Position numbers and translations under genes: made by a program. Shown in pieces: positions 38,000 to 48,816 of a stretch of 64,000 nucleotides of DNA. Within the stretch, counting starts at the first letter, position 1. The number at the start of each line of letters is the position of its first letter. Origin of the DNA: Tianweitania aestuarii (lineage in GTDB: Bacteria; Pseudomonadota; Alphaproteobacteria; Rhizobiales; Rhizobiaceae); assembly GCF_018457165.1 (NCBI RefSeq), contig NZ_JAFMNX010000001.1:1054001-1118000 (forward strand), written 5' to 3'. The notes below the pieces were generated by a model. That model was not told the DNA's origin, did no database searches, and saw nothing but the letters and a program-made list of their open reading frames with translations.

Positions 38000-39098
38000 C
38001 ACCGAGCCCAGCCTCGACGATCGCCGCTTCATGGCGACGGCCATTCGGCTGTCACGCCGCCATTTCGGCTTGACCGGCACCAACCCTTCCGTTGCGACCC
38101 TGATCGTTGCCGATGGCGTGATCGTCGGCCGTGGCGTCACCGCAATCGGCGGTCGCCCTCATGCCGAAACGCAGGCGCTGGCTGAAGCCGGCGAGCGGGC
38201 CAGGGGCGCAACCGCCTATGTCACGCTCGAACCCTGTGCCCATCATGGCCGCACGCCGCCTTGCGCCGAAGCTCTGGTAACCGCCGGTGTTTCGCGCGTG
38301 GTCGGTGCGGCATCCGACCCAGACCCGCGCGTTGCGGGGCGTGGCTATGCAATCTTGCGAGCCGCCGGTATCGCCGTTCTGGAAGGTGTTCTGGCTGAAA
38401 ACGCCGGCGATCAGCTGAACGGCTATTTGATTCGATCCGTGAAGCGCCGCCCGGAAGTGACTCTGAAACTTGCGGTTTCCGCCGATGGCATGATCGGACT
38501 GACCGACGAGGGCAGGGTGGCCGTGACGGGCGAGGCCGTGCGGCGGCAGGTTCATCTGATGCGTGCGGAATCCGATGCCATCCTGATCGGCATCAGAACC
38601 GCGCTGGCCGATGATCCCGAACTGACCTGCCGTTTGCCCGGTCTCGACAGTCGTTCGCCCATCCGCATCGTGCTCGACCGCAATGCCCGGTTGCCGGCAA
38701 GTGCCAAGCTTGCGGTCACCGCCCGTCTTGTGCCCACGATGGTGGCGGCCCTTCCCGAGACTGTCGGAGCGGAGAGGCGTGCAGAACTCGAATCCCGTGG
38801 CGTGACGTTTCTGGCGACCGAAGCGCATGAAGGCCGCGTCGCTTTGCCCGAACTGATGGAAGATCTCGGCGCGCGTGGCATCGGCACGCTGATGGTGGAA
38901 GGCGGCGCTGATGCCGCCGCGCAATTTCTAGCGGAAGATCTCGTTGATCGTCTCGTGCTGTTTTCCAGCACGAAGGAGATCGGCACTGGCGGCGTGCGTG
39001 CGCCGATCACGCCGGCAACCGTACCGGCGCGCTTTCGCCTTTTGCGCGAAAGCCGCTTCGGTGCGGATATCGGCCAGGAATGGGTGAGGGCTCACTGA
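37974..39098 (+). CDS. ribD: Riboflavin biosynthesis bifunctional deaminase/reductase
   Basis: This is a 374-residue enzyme. The deaminase half has zinc ligands [17 protein letters not shown] and [17 protein letters not shown]. The reductase half has [40 protein letters not shown] and [19 protein letters not shown]. It makes 5-amino-6-ribitylamino-uracil phosphate from the GTP-derived pyrimidine. ATG 37974 has GAGG 6 nt upstream; ATG 37992 ([10 protein letters not shown]) is an alternative without one. It overlaps nrdR and is followed by ribE at its stop. Confidence 0.95.
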   Translation: MRSTHTMADTEPSLDDRRFMATAIRLSRRHFGLTGTNPSVATLIVADGVIVGRGVTAIGGRPHAETQALAEAGERARGATAYVTLEPCAHHGRTPPCAEALVTAGVSRVVGAASDPDPRVAGRGYAILRAAGIAVLEGVLAENAGDQLNGYLIRSVKRRPEVTLKLAVSADGMIGLTDEGRVAVTGEAVRRQVHLMRAESDAILIGIRTALADDPELTCRLPGLDSRSPIRIVLDRNARLPASAKLAVTARLVPTMVAALPETVGAERRAELESRGVTFLATEAHEGRVALPELMEDLGARGIGTLMVEGGADAAAQFLAEDLVDRLVLFSSTKEIGTGGVRAPITPATVPARFRLLRESRFGADIGQEWVRAH

Positions 39099-39715
39099 TG
39101 TTTACCGGCATTGTCACCGATATCGGCCGCGTCGGCAAAATTTCGGCGCGCGAAGGCGGCAAGCGCCTGCGCATCGAAACGGCCTATGATCCCGCGACGA
39201 TCGAGATCGGCGCGTCGATCAGCTGCTCGGGCGTGTGTTTGACCGTGGTGGAACTGCCGGAAAGCCAATCCAATGCGCGCTGGTTCGACGTCGAAGCCTG
39301 GGAAGAAGCCCTGCGTCTGACCTCGGCCGGCGAGTGGAGCGAAGGCACGGCACTCAACCTCGAACGCGCGCTCAAGATGGGCGACGAACTCGGCGGCCAC
39401 ATCGTGTCCGGTCATGTGGATGGCATGGCGACGATCGTCGAGCGCACGGATGAAGGCGAAGCCGTGCGCTTCACGCTCGAAGCGCCGGCCGACTTCGCCA
39501 GGTTCATCGCGCCCAAGGGATCGATCGCGCTCGACGGCACCTCGCTCACTGTCAACAAGGTTGATGGACAGCGCTTCGATGTTCTTCTGATCCACCATTC
39601 GCTCACCGTCACCACCTGGGGCGAACGCAAGGTGGGCGACCGGGTCAACCTCGAAGTGGACACGATGGCCCGCTACGCGGCCCGTCTGGTTGAAGCGCGC
39701 GAGCAGGGGCTGTAG
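39098..39715 (+). CDS. ribE: Riboflavin synthase alpha chain
   Basis: This 205-residue enzyme dismutates two lumazines to riboflavin. The usual start [20 protein letters not shown] is present, and the two lumazine-binding repeats are GASISCSGVCLTVVELPE and IAPKGSIALDGTSLTVNKVD. The ATG overlaps the ribD stop. The 118-bp gap to ribH holds no recognised signal. No FMN riboswitch precedes this operon. Confidence 0.95.
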   Translation: MFTGIVTDIGRVGKISAREGGKRLRIETAYDPATIEIGASISCSGVCLTVVELPESQSNARWFDVEAWEEALRLTSAGEWSEGTALNLERALKMGDELGGHIVSGHVDGMATIVERTDEGEAVRFTLEAPADFARFIAPKGSIALDGTSLTVNKVDGQRFDVLLIHHSLTVTTWGERKVGDRVNLEVDTMARYAARLVEAREQGL

Positions 39716-39833
39716 GGGCCTCCAGCTCTCGCTTCGGGTGCTTCGCTGACACTTCGTCGCCTCTGGCACACCAATCCTTTCTTGCGCTCTTCGCGCGTTC
39801 GGCCTAAGTCAGCGCCTCTTCCGGAGACTGAAT

Positions 39834-40289
39834 ATGGCCGACAGCAACAAGCCCCATCTGCTGATTGTAGAAGCGCGTTTCTACGACGATCTCGCCGACG
39901 CCCTGCTCGATGGCGCGAAAGCTGCCCTTGCAGCGGAGGGTGCGACTTTCGACGTGGTGACGGTGCCGGGCGCGCTGGAAATTCCTGCCGCAATCACCTT
40001 CGCCCTCGATGGCGCCGAGCATGGCGGCACGGATTACGACGGTTATGTCGCGCTGGGCACTGTGATCCGCGGCGAGACCTATCACTTTGACATCGTTGCC
40101 AACGAATCCTGCCGCGCCCTGATGGAACTGTCGGTTGATGAGTCGCTGGCGATCGGCAACGGCATTCTGACCACCGAAAACGACGAGCAGGCCTGGACGC
40201 GCGCCAAGCGCAGCGAGCTCGACAAGGGCGGTGCTGCCGCGCGCGCCGCGCTGACCATGATCGCGCTTCGCGAAAAGCTGGGAGGTTGA
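39834..40289 (+). CDS. ribH: 6,7-dimethyl-8-ribityllumazine synthase
   Basis: This 151-residue enzyme forms lumazine from the ribitylaminouracil and a four-carbon phosphate. Conserved sites are [55 protein letters not shown] and [14 protein letters not shown]. It is the last enzyme step before riboflavin synthase. CCGGAG lies before the ATG. nusB starts 3 nt after its stop. Confidence 0.96.
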   Translation: MADSNKPHLLIVEARFYDDLADALLDGAKAALAAEGATFDVVTVPGALEIPAAITFALDGAEHGGTDYDGYVALGTVIRGETYHFDIVANESCRALMELSVDESLAIGNGILTTENDEQAWTRAKRSELDKGGAAARAALTMIALREKLGG

Positions 40290-40292
40290 GGA

Positions 40293-40823
40293 TTGGCTGA
40301 CAGTCCCTCCAATCAGGATGCGCCGGTCACCGAAGGCGCACCGATCCGCCAGGTGAACAAACGCGGCGCTGCCCGTCTGGCCGCCGTACAGGCGCTGTAT
40401 CAGATGGATGTCGCCGGCACGGGCGTGCTGGAGATCGCCGCGGAATACGAGGCCTTCCGCCTCGGCAAGGAAGTCGACGGCGCGACCTATCGCGATGCCG
40501 ACGCGCAGTGGTTTCGCGCCATCCTGTCCGGCGTCGTGGAAGATCAGAAGACGATCGATCCGGTGATCCGCCAGGCGCTGACCGAAGACTGGCCGCTGTC
40601 GCGGCTTGATTCGACCCTTCGCGCCATCATGCGCGCCGGCGTTTACGAGCTGATGCGCCGCCAGGACGTGCCGGTTGCCGTGATCGTTTCGGAATATGTC
40701 GACATCGCCAAGGCCTTCTATGTTGAAGACGAGCCGAAGCTGGTGAACGCCGTGCTCGATCGCGTCGCGCGTCGCATTCGCGGCGAAGGCAGGGGTCGGG
40801 ATCCCGGTTCCAAGGACGCGTAA
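40293..40823 (+). CDS. nusB: Transcription antitermination factor NusB
   Basis: This 176-residue RNA-binding protein acts with NusE in rRNA antitermination. Conserved regions are [40 protein letters not shown]-like ([17 protein letters not shown]) and [20 protein letters not shown], with [14 protein letters not shown]. It starts at TTG 40293, with GGGAGG 6 nt upstream. The position after ribH is the usual alphaproteobacterial order. Confidence 0.95.
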   Translation: MADSPSNQDAPVTEGAPIRQVNKRGAARLAAVQALYQMDVAGTGVLEIAAEYEAFRLGKEVDGATYRDADAQWFRAILSGVVEDQKTIDPVIRQALTEDWPLSRLDSTLRAIMRAGVYELMRRQDVPVAVIVSEYVDIAKAFYVEDEPKLVNAVLDRVARRIRGEGRGRDPGSKDA

Positions 40824-42028
40824 TGAGCGCGACGCCGGCGGAAGCACGCAAGGTAGCTTTGATCCTTGCTTCCGCTCAGGCTGTTCTCGGTGCCGCGGCA
40901 CCGATCTGTATTTCGATCGGCGCGCTGGCGGGGCATTACCTGCTCGACCAGGACAAGGCGCTGGCCACCGCGCCGGTAACGGGCTTCAACATCGGTGTCG
41001 CGCTTGGCGCACTGCCAGCCGCCGCGCTCATCCGCGCGCTTGGGCAGCGGTTGGGTTTTCAGGTCGGCACGCTGTTTACGGCCTTTGGCGGTGCCGTCGC
41101 CACCACAGCGCTTTTTCTTGGCGGCTTCTGGCTCTTCGTCCTCGGCCTGCTCGTGGTCGGCTTGGGTGGCGCTTTTGTGCAGCAGTTTCGCTTTGCGGCA
41201 GCAGACAACGCCCCGCCCGAGTTCAAGGCGCGCGCGATCTCCTTTGTGCTGACGGGCGGCATCGTCACCGCCATCATTGGACCGCAGATCGTAATCTTCA
41301 CGCGCGAACTGCTGGCGCCGGTAATGTTTGCCGGCTCGTTCCTGTCGATCCTGGGTCTGGCCGCAGTGGGCGCCGTTCTCCTGTCGCGCCTCCCGCGCAG
41401 GGTTCCGGCGGCATCGCAGGCGACGAACACGCAAGACGCGCCAGCGCGGCCCTTGCGCGAGATCATCAGCCAGCCCCGCTTCATCTGCGCGCTGACTTGC
41501 GCCGTGGGCACCTACGCCCTGATGAGCTTCGTGATGACGGGGGCGCCGCTCGCCATGGTCGGGTGCGGCTTCACGACGGATCAGGCGGCACTGGGCATCT
41601 CGTGGCATGTCATGGCGATGTTCGGGCCGAGCTTTTTCACCGGCAGGCTGATCAGCCGTTTCGGCGCACCAGTGATCGTCGCTGGGGGTCTGGTCCTGCT
41701 GGTTGTCTGCGCCCTTGTGGCTTTGTCGGGCATCGAGCTGTGGCAGTTCTGGACGTCGCTTGTTCTTCTCGGCCTCGGCTGGAACTTCGGCTTCATCGGG
41801 TCAACGGCGATGACGGCGCAGACCTACCGCCCGAATGAGCGCGGGCGTGTGCTTGGCTTCCACGATGCCGTTCTGTTCGGCAGTGTGGCTTTCGGATCGC
41901 TGATGTCGGGCCAGATCTACAATGCCTATGGCTGGGCCATGTTGAACTGGATCGTGTTTCCCGTCGTGGCGCTCTGCTTCGTGGTGCTGATTCCCCTGGT
42001 GAAACAACGCCGCCATCTGCCTGCCTGA
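40823..42028 (+). CDS. Major facilitator superfamily transporter
   Basis: This 401-residue protein has about 12 transmembrane helices. Features include ALPAAALIRALGQRLGFQVG near helix 2-3, GLGGAFVQQFRFAAADNAPP and FMGLGWNFGFIGSTAMT-like (LGLGWNFGFIGSTAM). Its closest look is to the YcaD/NNP-type MFS groups, but the substrate cannot be set. The ATG overlaps the nusB stop by one base (TAATG), so it is translationally coupled to nusB. Confidence 0.87.
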   Translation: MSATPAEARKVALILASAQAVLGAAAPICISIGALAGHYLLDQDKALATAPVTGFNIGVALGALPAAALIRALGQRLGFQVGTLFTAFGGAVATTALFLGGFWLFVLGLLVVGLGGAFVQQFRFAAADNAPPEFKARAISFVLTGGIVTAIIGPQIVIFTRELLAPVMFAGSFLSILGLAAVGAVLLSRLPRRVPAASQATNTQDAPARPLREIISQPRFICALTCAVGTYALMSFVMTGAPLAMVGCGFTTDQAALGISWHVMAMFGPSFFTGRLISRFGAPVIVAGGLVLLVVCALVALSGIELWQFWTSLVLLGLGWNFGFIGSTAMTAQTYRPNERGRVLGFHDAVLFGSVAFGSLMSGQIYNAYGWAMLNWIVFPVVALCFVVLIPLVKQRRHLPA

Positions 42029-42073
42029 TCTCGCCTGCGGCAGCGTTCGAAGCCGGCACGAATCTCCTTGCGC

Positions 42074-42175
42074 TTGACGATCTCGGTCTGGAGGGCCTAC
42101 CCCTAAGGAAGGGGCCGGGATTGGAGTGTCCTGTTCAGGGTCTCGTTCTGCGTCCGGGGAGGGGTTCGCCGGACG
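42074..42175 (+). promoter_or_regulatory. hppA promoter and leader hairpin
   Basis: TTGACG (42074-42079) lies 17 bp from CTACCC (42097-42102), a CTTGAC-type alphaproteobacterial promoter with a weak -10. A leader hairpin, CGTCCGG (42151-42157) / CCGGACG (42169-42175), lies 22 bp before the hppA ATG. The 169-bp gap shows no other feature. Confidence 0.4.
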
Positions 42176-42197
42176 AAACCGGAGGAAATCCCAGGCA

Positions 42198-44354
42198 ATG
42201 ACCATGCTTATACCAGTCATTCTCTGCGGTCTGCTTTCCCTTGGCTATGCGATATGGGCAACCCGGTCGGTTCTTGCAGCCGACCAGGGCAGCGCGCGCA
42301 TGCAGGAGATTTCGGCCGCGATCCGCGAAGGGGCTCAGGCCTATCTCGCTCGCCAATACACCACGATCGCCATCGTCGGCGTGGTGGTCTTTCTTCTTGT
42401 CTGGTGGCTTCTGTCCGCCACCGCCGCGATCGGCTTCCTGATCGGAGCCGTTTTGTCGGGGGTGGCAGGCTTCATCGGCATGCATGTGTCGGTGCGCGCC
42501 AATGTGCGCACGGCACAGGCCGCATCGAACAGCCTTGCGGCAGGCCTGAACATTGCCTTCAAGTCCGGCGCGATCACCGGCATGCTCGTGGCTGGCCTCG
42601 CACTGCTTGGCGTGTCGGTTTACTTCTGGGTGCTGATTGGCCCCATGGGCTACGCCATCACGAACAATCAGCTGCCGCGCGAAGTGATCGATGCGCTGGT
42701 GGCGCTGGGCTTCGGCGCTTCGCTGATCTCGATCTTCGCGCGTTTGGGTGGCGGCATCTTCACCAAGGGCGCGGATGTCGGCGGCGATCTCGTCGGCAAG
42801 GTCGAGGCAGGCATTCCGGAAGACGATCCGCGTAATCCCGCAACCATCGCGGACAATGTCGGCGACAATGTCGGCGATTGCGCGGGCATGGCGGCCGACC
42901 TGTTCGAAACCTATGCGGTGACGGTTGTCGCAACGATGGTGCTCGGCGCGATCTTCTTTGCCGGTAACGACGTACTGTCGAGCGTGCTGCTTTACCCGCT
43001 CGCCATCTGCGGCACCTGCATCATCACCTCGATCATCGGCACCTTCTTCGTGAAGCTGTCGGCCAACGGCTCCATCATGGGCGCGCTTTACAAGGGTCTG
43101 ATCGTGACGGGCCTCCTGTCGATCGTCGGCCTGGCGATCGCAACGCAGCTGACGGTTGGCTGGGGCGACATCGGATCGGCCAACGGCATGATCATCACCG
43201 GCCTCAGCCTTTTCACCTGCGGGTTGTTAGGCCTCGTCGTGACCGGGCTAATCGTGGTGATCACTGAATACTACACCGGCACCAACAAGCGGCCGGTGAA
43301 CTCGATCGCGCAGGCGTCGGTCACCGGCCACGGCACCAATGTCATTCAGGGGCTCGCCGTTTCGCTCGAATCAACCGCGCTGCCGGCGATCGTGATCGTT
43401 GGCGGCATCATCTCGACCTACCAGCTTGCCGGCCTGTTTGGCACAGCGATTGCGGTGACGACGATGCTTGGGCTCGCCGGCATGATCGTGGCGCTGGATG
43501 CGTTCGGGCCGGTGACCGACAATGCCGGTGGCATCGCGGAAATGTCGGGTCTGCCGAAGGAAGTCCGGCAATCAACCGATGCGCTCGACGCAGTTGGCAA
43601 TACAACGAAGGCCGTGACCAAAGGCTATGCGATCGGTTCGGCCGGTCTCGGCGCACTGGTGCTGTTTGCGGCCTATAGCTACGACCTGCAATATTTCGCC
43701 TCCAACCCGACCTTGTTCCCGTATTTACAGGATATCGGCACCGTCTCTTTCGACCTGTCGAACCCGTATGTGGTGGCTGGGCTGATCTTCGGGGGACTGA
43801 TTCCCTACCTGTTCGGCGGCATTGCGATGACGGCTGTGGGTCGTGCGGCAGGGTCGATCGTAGAAGAGGTGCGCCAGCAATTCCGCGCTGATCCCGGGAT
43901 CATGCAGGGCACGAGCAAGCCGAACTATGCCCGTGCGGTGGATATCCTCACCAAGGCGGCGATCAAGGAAATGATCGTGCCGTCGCTTCTGCCGGTGCTG
44001 GCGCCGATCGTCGTTTACTTCGGCGTGCTGATCATCTCCGGCTCGAAGGCATCGGCCTTTGCAGCACTCGGGGCGTCGCTCTTGGGCGTGATCGTCAACG
44101 GCCTGTTCGTGGCGATCTCCATGACCTCGGGCGGCGGTGCCTGGGATAATGCCAAGAAGAGCTTCGAGGATGGCTTCGTCGACAAGGACGGCACGCGCCA
44201 TCTGAAAGGCTCGGATGCGCACAAGGCGTCGGTCACCGGCGATACGGTGGGCGATCCCTACAAGGATACGGCAGGACCGGCGGTCAATCCGGCGATCAAG
44301 ATCACCAATATCGTGGCCTTGCTTCTGTTGGTCGTGCTCGCCCATAGCGGCTGA
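42198..44354 (+). CDS. hppA: Membrane proton-pumping pyrophosphatase, K+-independent type
   Basis: This 718-residue enzyme hydrolyses pyrophosphate to move H+ across the membrane. It has about 16 transmembrane helices. The catalytic block is [20 protein letters not shown], then [20 protein letters not shown], and [20 protein letters not shown]. Lys471 in [20 protein letters not shown] is the mark of K+-independent pumps; K+-dependent ones have Ala there. ATG 42198 is preceded by GGAGG. Energy conservation in acid or dark conditions is the usual role. A strong terminator follows. Confidence 0.96.
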   Translation: MTMLIPVILCGLLSLGYAIWATRSVLAADQGSARMQEISAAIREGAQAYLARQYTTIAIVGVVVFLLVWWLLSATAAIGFLIGAVLSGVAGFIGMHVSVRANVRTAQAASNSLAAGLNIAFKSGAITGMLVAGLALLGVSVYFWVLIGPMGYAITNNQLPREVIDALVALGFGASLISIFARLGGGIFTKGADVGGDLVGKVEAGIPEDDPRNPATIADNVGDNVGDCAGMAADLFETYAVTVVATMVLGAIFFAGNDVLSSVLLYPLAICGTCIITSIIGTFFVKLSANGSIMGALYKGLIVTGLLSIVGLAIATQLTVGWGDIGSANGMIITGLSLFTCGLLGLVVTGLIVVITEYYTGTNKRPVNSIAQASVTGHGTNVIQGLAVSLESTALPAIVIVGGIISTYQLAGLFGTAIAVTTMLGLAGMIVALDAFGPVTDNAGGIAEMSGLPKEVRQSTDALDAVGNTTKAVTKGYAIGSAGLGALVLFAAYSYDLQYFASNPTLFPYLQDIGTVSFDLSNPYVVAGLIFGGLIPYLFGGIAMTAVGRAAGSIVEEVRQQFRADPGIMQGTSKPNYARAVDILTKAAIKEMIVPSLLPVLAPIVVYFGVLIISGSKASAFAALGASLLGVIVNGLFVAISMTSGGGAWDNAKKSFEDGFVDKDGTRHLKGSDAHKASVTGDTVGDPYKDTAGPAVNPAIKITNIVALLLLVVLAHSG

Positions 44355-44363
44355 TCAGGACAC

Positions 44364-44400
44364 GAAAAAGCCCGCCGAGATGATCTCGGCGGGCTTTTTC
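44364..44400. terminator. Bidirectional terminator between hppA and bamE
   Basis: GAAAAAGCCCGCCGAGA (44364-44380) pairs with TCTCGGCGGGCTTTTTC (44384-44400) around a 3-nt loop. Both flanks carry A/T tracts, so it can end both convergent genes. Confidence 0.95.
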
Positions 44401-44418
44401 AAGCGTATTCTGAAAGAC

Positions 44419-44934
44419 TTAGATGCCGGCTTTGGGGCCGCGATTGCCTTCAAGCGAACTCGGATTGAAGCGACCAGCGCCTGTCAACACCTGACCGATA
44501 AAGGTCTGATCCTTGCCGGCGGTCGGCGTCGTGCGCGAAATGAAGTCGAACACCTTGCCGTCCTGCAAACCGTAATGGGCGATCTGCGTCACGCGTCCAT
44601 CTTCGCCGAAGTAAACGGCCAGGATGCGGCGATCCACGATGCGCGGGTTCATGAACGCGACGTCGCGGCGGCGCGTCTGCGAGATGTAGTAATAGGCCTC
44701 GTTGTCGAAGGTCGCCGTCGTGGAAGGCGTGCCGAGAGCCAGCTGCACCTGTTCGCGCGATGAGCCGACCGGAACCAGCTCGATGGCCTGCTCGTCAATC
44801 ACATAGCCCTGGGTGAGCGTTTCACCCGGTGCAAGGCTTGCTGCCGTGCACGCGGACAGCGCAACGCTCGATGCTCCGAGCATCGCAATGCTGCAAGAAA
44901 CCTTCCACATCCGGGAAACTGCCGTCAAATCCAT
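44419..44934 (-). CDS. bamE: Outer-membrane assembly lipoprotein BamE
   Basis: This 171-residue SmpA/OmlA-type protein is part of the BAM complex that inserts beta-barrel proteins. A signal peptide ends in lipobox LSAC, so Cys is lipid-modified. The BamE motif VPVGSSREQVQLALGTPST follows, then TFDNEAYYYISQTRRRDVAF. Start at 44934 gives MDLTAVSRMWKVSCSIAML; Met at 44910 (MWKVSCS) is an alternative. The C-terminal about 30 residues (TGAGRFNPSSLEG) are alphaproteobacterial. It is divergent from the 45043 gene. Confidence 0.93.
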   Translation of the reverse strand: MDLTAVSRMWKVSCSIAMLGASSVALSACTAASLAPGETLTQGYVIDEQAIELVPVGSSREQVQLALGTPSTTATFDNEAYYYISQTRRRDVAFMNPRIVDRRILAVYFGEDGRVTQIAHYGLQDGKVFDFISRTTPTAGKDQTFIGQVLTGAGRFNPSSLEGNRGPKAGI

Positions 44935-45042
44935 ATCGTCCAATCCCCACCAGCTTTGCAGGAAAGCGTGAAAACCGGTAGACCAGCTTCGAAGCGGATG
45001 CAACCGGACTGGTTTCGCCGCAGAAACGGGAGTTCACGCACC

Positions 45043-45594
45043 ATGTTACGCAAACTGTTCGGCCGCAGCGAGAATGCGGGCAGAACGGCAGCGGTCAGCC
45101 TTTATGAGCAGATCGTGGCAGCGGCGCGGCAGCCTGCCTTTTATGCACAATGGAATGTACCGGATACGCCGCTCGGCCGATTCGAGATGCTTTCGATGCA
45201 TATGGTGCTGTTTCTGCATCGTATTCGTGGCGAGGCAGGGGACCTGCAGCGGATCGGCCAGAACCTCACCGACGAATTCTTTCTCGATGTGGATCACTCC
45301 CTGCGCGAGCTCGGCATTTCGGATGTGGGTGTGCCCAAGCGGATCAAGAAGCTGGCCCGCATGTTCTATGGACGCGCGAAATCCTATTCGGAAGCGCTCG
45401 ACAGCAGGGATGAGGTTGCGCTAGCTGCCGCGATTGCGCGCAATGTCCGGCCCGATGTCATCAATTGGTCTGAAACGAGGGACATTGCTCACTATATGCA
45501 ACGTGCCAGCAGCTATCTGGCGAGCCAGCCTTTGACGGCCTTTGCCGAAGGACAGGTTCGCTTCGGCAGCGTTCTTGAGGAAAGTCGAACTTGA
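45043..45594 (+). CDS. Ubiquinol-cytochrome c chaperone family protein
   Basis: This 183-residue protein is related to CBP3/UQCC1, the assembly factor of cytochrome b in complex III. The conserved region begins YEQIVAAARQPAFYAQWNVP and includes RFEMLSMHMVLFLHRIRGEA and DHSLRELGISDVGVPKRIKK. It starts at ATG 45043 (GGGAG about 12 nt upstream). Its stop overlaps the TTG start of the yceD gene. The bamE/chaperone/yceD order is usual for alphaproteobacteria. Confidence 0.85.
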   Translation: MLRKLFGRSENAGRTAAVSLYEQIVAAARQPAFYAQWNVPDTPLGRFEMLSMHMVLFLHRIRGEAGDLQRIGQNLTDEFFLDVDHSLRELGISDVGVPKRIKKLARMFYGRAKSYSEALDSRDEVALAAAIARNVRPDVINWSETRDIAHYMQRASSYLASQPLTAFAEGQVRFGSVLEESRT

Positions 45595-46133
45595 ACACCA
45601 CCAAAAGCCCGGTCTCCTTTCCGGTCAGCATCAATCGCCTGCCATCCAAGGGCATGCCGGTGCGAATCGAGGCTGACGCGGATATGCGCGCGGCCCTTGC
45701 GCAGGCGCATGATCTTCTTTCCGTGGAGCGCTTCGTGGCCGATGTCATGGTCACCGACTGGAAGGCCAGCGGCGTTGCGGTGAACGGCACCGTCGAAGCC
45801 AAGATCACGCAGGCCTGCATCGTGACGCTCGAGCCGCTGACGGCGCGAATCGATGAACCTGTTGAAGCGACCTTTCTGCCGCGCAATTCAAAGCTGCACC
45901 GGCTGCCGGACCCGAGCGACGAGATGATGATCGACCCTGAAGGTCCCGACGCGCCGGAAATTCTGGAAGGCGACATGGTGGATGTCGGCGCTCTCGCAGA
46001 AGAGATCTTTGCGCTCGCCATAGACCCTTATCCGCGCAAGGACGGCGTCGAGCCACTCGAATTCATCGAAGACAATGAAGCGCCCATGAACCCGCTTGCC
46101 GAGAAACTGGCGGCTTTGAAGGACAAGCTCTGA
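45591..46133 (+). CDS. YceD-family protein (DUF177)
   Basis: This 180-residue protein belongs to YceD/DUF177, linked with 23S rRNA processing and phospholipid genes. The conserved core is [20 protein letters not shown] and an acidic C-terminal half ([30 protein letters not shown]). It starts at TTG 45591, overlapping the previous stop. rpmF usually lies between yceD and plsX in many bacteria; here a 103-bp gap without a ribosomal gene is seen. Confidence 0.85.
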   Translation: MNTTKSPVSFPVSINRLPSKGMPVRIEADADMRAALAQAHDLLSVERFVADVMVTDWKASGVAVNGTVEAKITQACIVTLEPLTARIDEPVEATFLPRNSKLHRLPDPSDEMMIDPEGPDAPEILEGDMVDVGALAEEIFALAIDPYPRKDGVEPLEFIEDNEAPMNPLAEKLAALKDKL

Positions 46134-46236
46134 TTTCGGAGACCGGCGCACCCTTTGCGGTTGTGCCGCCCGCCAAAACAGCTATTTTCGCGCCTCCTTT
46201 CGCCCGCCCCTTCAGCAACTCAAGAAAAAGCTCAGC

Positions 46237-47313
46237 GTGATACGAATTTCCATCGACGCCATGGGCGGCGATCACGGCCCTGGGGTCGTCATTCCCGCCC
46301 TCGCCATGTTTCTTGAACGTCGTCCCGATTCGCGGTTCATCGTGTTCGGACGCGAAGAGGCCGTGAAGCCGGAACTCGCCAAGTTCCCCAAACTCTCCAA
46401 TGTCGTCGAATTCGTTCACTGCGAAGTTGCCGTGCGCATGGACGACAAGCCGAGCCAGGCTTTGCGCCATGGCCGCGGCAAGTCGTCGATGTGGCGCGCC
46501 ATCGAGGCGGTGAAGCTCGGCCAGGCGGATGTCTGTATTTCGGCCGGCAACACCGGCGCGCTGATGGCGATGGCCCGCTTTTGCCTGCGCACGATGGCCA
46601 AGATCGATCGTCCGGCCATTGCCGCGATCTGGCCGACGACGCGGGGCGAAAGCATCGTGCTGGATGTCGGCGCTTCGATCGGTGCCGACGCCCATCAGCT
46701 CGTCGACTTCGCCATTCTCGGCGGCGCCATGTCGCGCGCGCTCTTCCAGAACGAGCGCCCGACGATCGGCCTGCTCAATGTCGGCGTCGAAGAGATCAAG
46801 GGCCAGGAAGAGGTCAAGGAAGCCGGGCACATCCTGCGCTATACCGAGCTCAATTCGCTGATTTACCAAGGCTTCGTTGAAGGCGACGACATCGGCAAGG
46901 GTACCGTCGATGTGGTGGTGACGGAAGGTTTTTCCGGCAACATCGCGCTGAAAACGGCCGAAGGCACGGCCAAGCAGATCGGCGGCTATCTGCGCGCGGC
47001 CATGAGCCAGAGCCTGATGTCGAAGATCGGCTATTTCTTTGCACGCGGCGCGTTTAATGCGTTGCGCGAGAAGATGGATGTCCGCAAATCCAACGGCGGC
47101 GTGTTTCTCGGCCTGAACGGCATCGTCGTGAAAAGCCATGGCGGCACGGACGACGAAGGCTTCGCCGCCGCGATCGACCTTGGCTACGATATGGTTCGCA
47201 ACCGGCTGATCGACCGCATCGAAGCGGATCTGCAGCTGTTTCATGCGCATCGGCACCAATTGACCCCGCTGAGCCGCGCGCGGGCAGATGAAGAAGGCGA
47301 GGGGGAAGCGTGA
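46237..47313 (+). CDS. plsX: Phosphate acyltransferase PlsX
   Basis: This is a 358-residue enzyme that makes acyl-phosphate from acyl-ACP for membrane lipid synthesis. Signatures: [47 protein letters not shown]-like block ([20 protein letters not shown]), and [17 protein letters not shown]. It starts at GTG 46237. The stop overlaps the fabH start, so both are coupled. The C-terminus is acidic (DEEGEGEA). Confidence 0.96.
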   Translation: MIRISIDAMGGDHGPGVVIPALAMFLERRPDSRFIVFGREEAVKPELAKFPKLSNVVEFVHCEVAVRMDDKPSQALRHGRGKSSMWRAIEAVKLGQADVCISAGNTGALMAMARFCLRTMAKIDRPAIAAIWPTTRGESIVLDVGASIGADAHQLVDFAILGGAMSRALFQNERPTIGLLNVGVEEIKGQEEVKEAGHILRYTELNSLIYQGFVEGDDIGKGTVDVVVTEGFSGNIALKTAEGTAKQIGGYLRAAMSQSLMSKIGYFFARGAFNALREKMDVRKSNGGVFLGLNGIVVKSHGGTDDEGFAAAIDLGYDMVRNRLIDRIEADLQLFHAHRHQLTPLSRARADEEGEGEA

Positions 47314-48281
47314 TCCGTTCCGTGATTAAAGGCGTAGGCACCTCGCTGCCGCGCCGCATCATGAAGAATTCCGAGTTCGAAACGCTCGTCGACACCACCG
47401 ACGAGTGGATCGTTCAGCGCACGGGCATCACGCAGCGCCATATTGCCGGCGAGGACGAAACAACCGCATCGCTCGGCGAAGCGGCTGCACGCGCCGCACT
47501 CGATGCAGCCGGTTTGACGCCAGCTGACATCGACCTGATCGTTCTGGCGACCTCCACGCCCAACAACACGTTTCCGGCAACCGCCGTCGAGATCCAGAAC
47601 CGTCTGGGCATCACCCACGGCTTCGCCTTCGATCTCCAGGCCGTTTGCTCGGGATTCGTTTACGCCATCAACACCGCCGATCTTTATCTGCGTGGTGGGC
47701 GGGCTAAGCGCGCGCTGGTGATCGGCTCCGAAACCTTTTCGCGCATTCTCGACTGGACTGATCGCACCACCTGCGTTCTGTTCGGCGACGGCGCCGGCGC
47801 GGTTGTGCTGGAAGCGCAGGAAGGCACCGGCGCCCTGACCGATCAGGGCATCATCGCCGCCAGCCTGCGCTCCGACGGCAGCCACAAGCAGAAGCTTTAT
47901 GTCGATGGGGGCCCGTCGACCACCGGCAAGGTCGGCATGCTGCGCATGGAAGGCAAGGAAGTCTTCAAGCATGCAGTGGGCATGATCACGGATGTGATCG
48001 AGGAAACCTTCCGCCAGGGCGAGATCACGGCCGATCAGCTCGACTGGTTCGTCCCGCATCAGGCCAATCGCCGTATCATCGAAGCGTCGGCCAAGAAGCT
48101 CGGCATTCCGATGGAGAAGGTGGTCGTCACCGTGGATCTCCACGGCAACACATCAGCCGCTTCCGTTCCGCTCGCACTGGCGAGTGCCGTTGCCGACGGG
48201 CGCATCAAGAAGGGCGATCTCGTGCTTCTGGAGGCCATGGGCGGCGGATTTACATGGGGTGCGGTGCTTCTGCGCTGGTAG
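47310..48281 (+). CDS. fabH: 3-oxoacyl-ACP synthase III
   Basis: This 323-residue condensing enzyme starts fatty-acid synthesis by joining acetyl-CoA and malonyl-ACP. Cys113 is the nucleophile in [18 protein letters not shown], and His and Asn are in [17 protein letters not shown] and [16 protein letters not shown]. The GTG start overlaps the plsX stop. After the stop the ihfA promoter lies in the 98-bp gap. Confidence 0.96.
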   Translation: MIRSVIKGVGTSLPRRIMKNSEFETLVDTTDEWIVQRTGITQRHIAGEDETTASLGEAAARAALDAAGLTPADIDLIVLATSTPNNTFPATAVEIQNRLGITHGFAFDLQAVCSGFVYAINTADLYLRGGRAKRALVIGSETFSRILDWTDRTTCVLFGDGAGAVVLEAQEGTGALTDQGIIAASLRSDGSHKQKLYVDGGPSTTGKVGMLRMEGKEVFKHAVGMITDVIEETFRQGEITADQLDWFVPHQANRRIIEASAKKLGIPMEKVVVTVDLHGNTSAASVPLALASAVADGRIKKGDLVLLEAMGGGFTWGAVLLRW

Positions 48282-48301
48282 CGTTTTCATCAGCTAAGTC
48301 C

Positions 48302-48330
48302 TTGACCTCGCGAAATGAATTTTCTAGGTT
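48302..48330 (+). promoter_or_regulatory. ihfA promoter
   Basis: TTGACC (48302-48307) with C upstream, then a 17-bp spacer and TAGGTT (48325-48330). It lies 50 bp before the ihfA ATG. This is a good alphaproteobacterial housekeeping-type match. Confidence 0.6.
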
Positions 48331-48379
48331 CGCGTCTCATTTGTTAGTTAGATGAAGCGACGAGCTGGGACGGCGGCGG

Positions 48380-48715
48380 ATGGAAGGCAAGACACTCACA
48401 CGGGCTGATCTTGCCGAGGCCGTGTATCGCAAGGTCGGCTTGTCGCGCAGCGAATCCGCCCAGCTGGTGGAATCGGTTCTCGACGAGATCTGCTCGGCGA
48501 TCGTGCGCGGCGAGGACGTGAAGCTGTCATCCTTCGCGACCTTCCATGTGCGCGAAAAGAACGAGCGCATCGGCCGCAATCCGAAAACCGGCGAAGAAGT
48601 GCCGATTTCGCCGCGCCGGGTGATGACCTTCAAAGCATCGAACGTCCTGAAAAGCCGCATCATCGACGGTCACACCAGTGCCGCCAAGGGTTCGAAGGCG
48701 AAGAAAGCTGGTTGA
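48380..48715 (+). CDS. ihfA: Integration host factor alpha subunit
   Basis: This 111-residue DNA-bending protein pairs with IhfB. The typical core is [20 protein letters not shown], and the beta arm is [20 protein letters not shown] followed by [10 protein letters not shown]. The C-terminus is a rhizobial extension ([12 protein letters not shown]). It acts at sigma-54 promoters, recombination sites and replication origins. The next gene is a MerR regulator, as usual in this order. Confidence 0.95.
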   Translation: MEGKTLTRADLAEAVYRKVGLSRSESAQLVESVLDEICSAIVRGEDVKLSSFATFHVREKNERIGRNPKTGEEVPISPRRVMTFKASNVLKSRIIDGHTSAAKGSKAKKAG

Positions 48716-48816
48716 GGGTCTTGCCTCGGCTTCTCGCCGTGCATGAAAGTGCCAGCGCAACGCGCTGGAATACCCCATGATTCGCGGAACGCTTGCGCGA
48801 GCGGGAGTGTGTGACA

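Noticed and set aside
39716-39833. FMN riboswitch in the riboflavin operon
   Set aside because: The gap between ribE and ribH has no conserved riboswitch core, and ribD is preceded by an overlapping gene.
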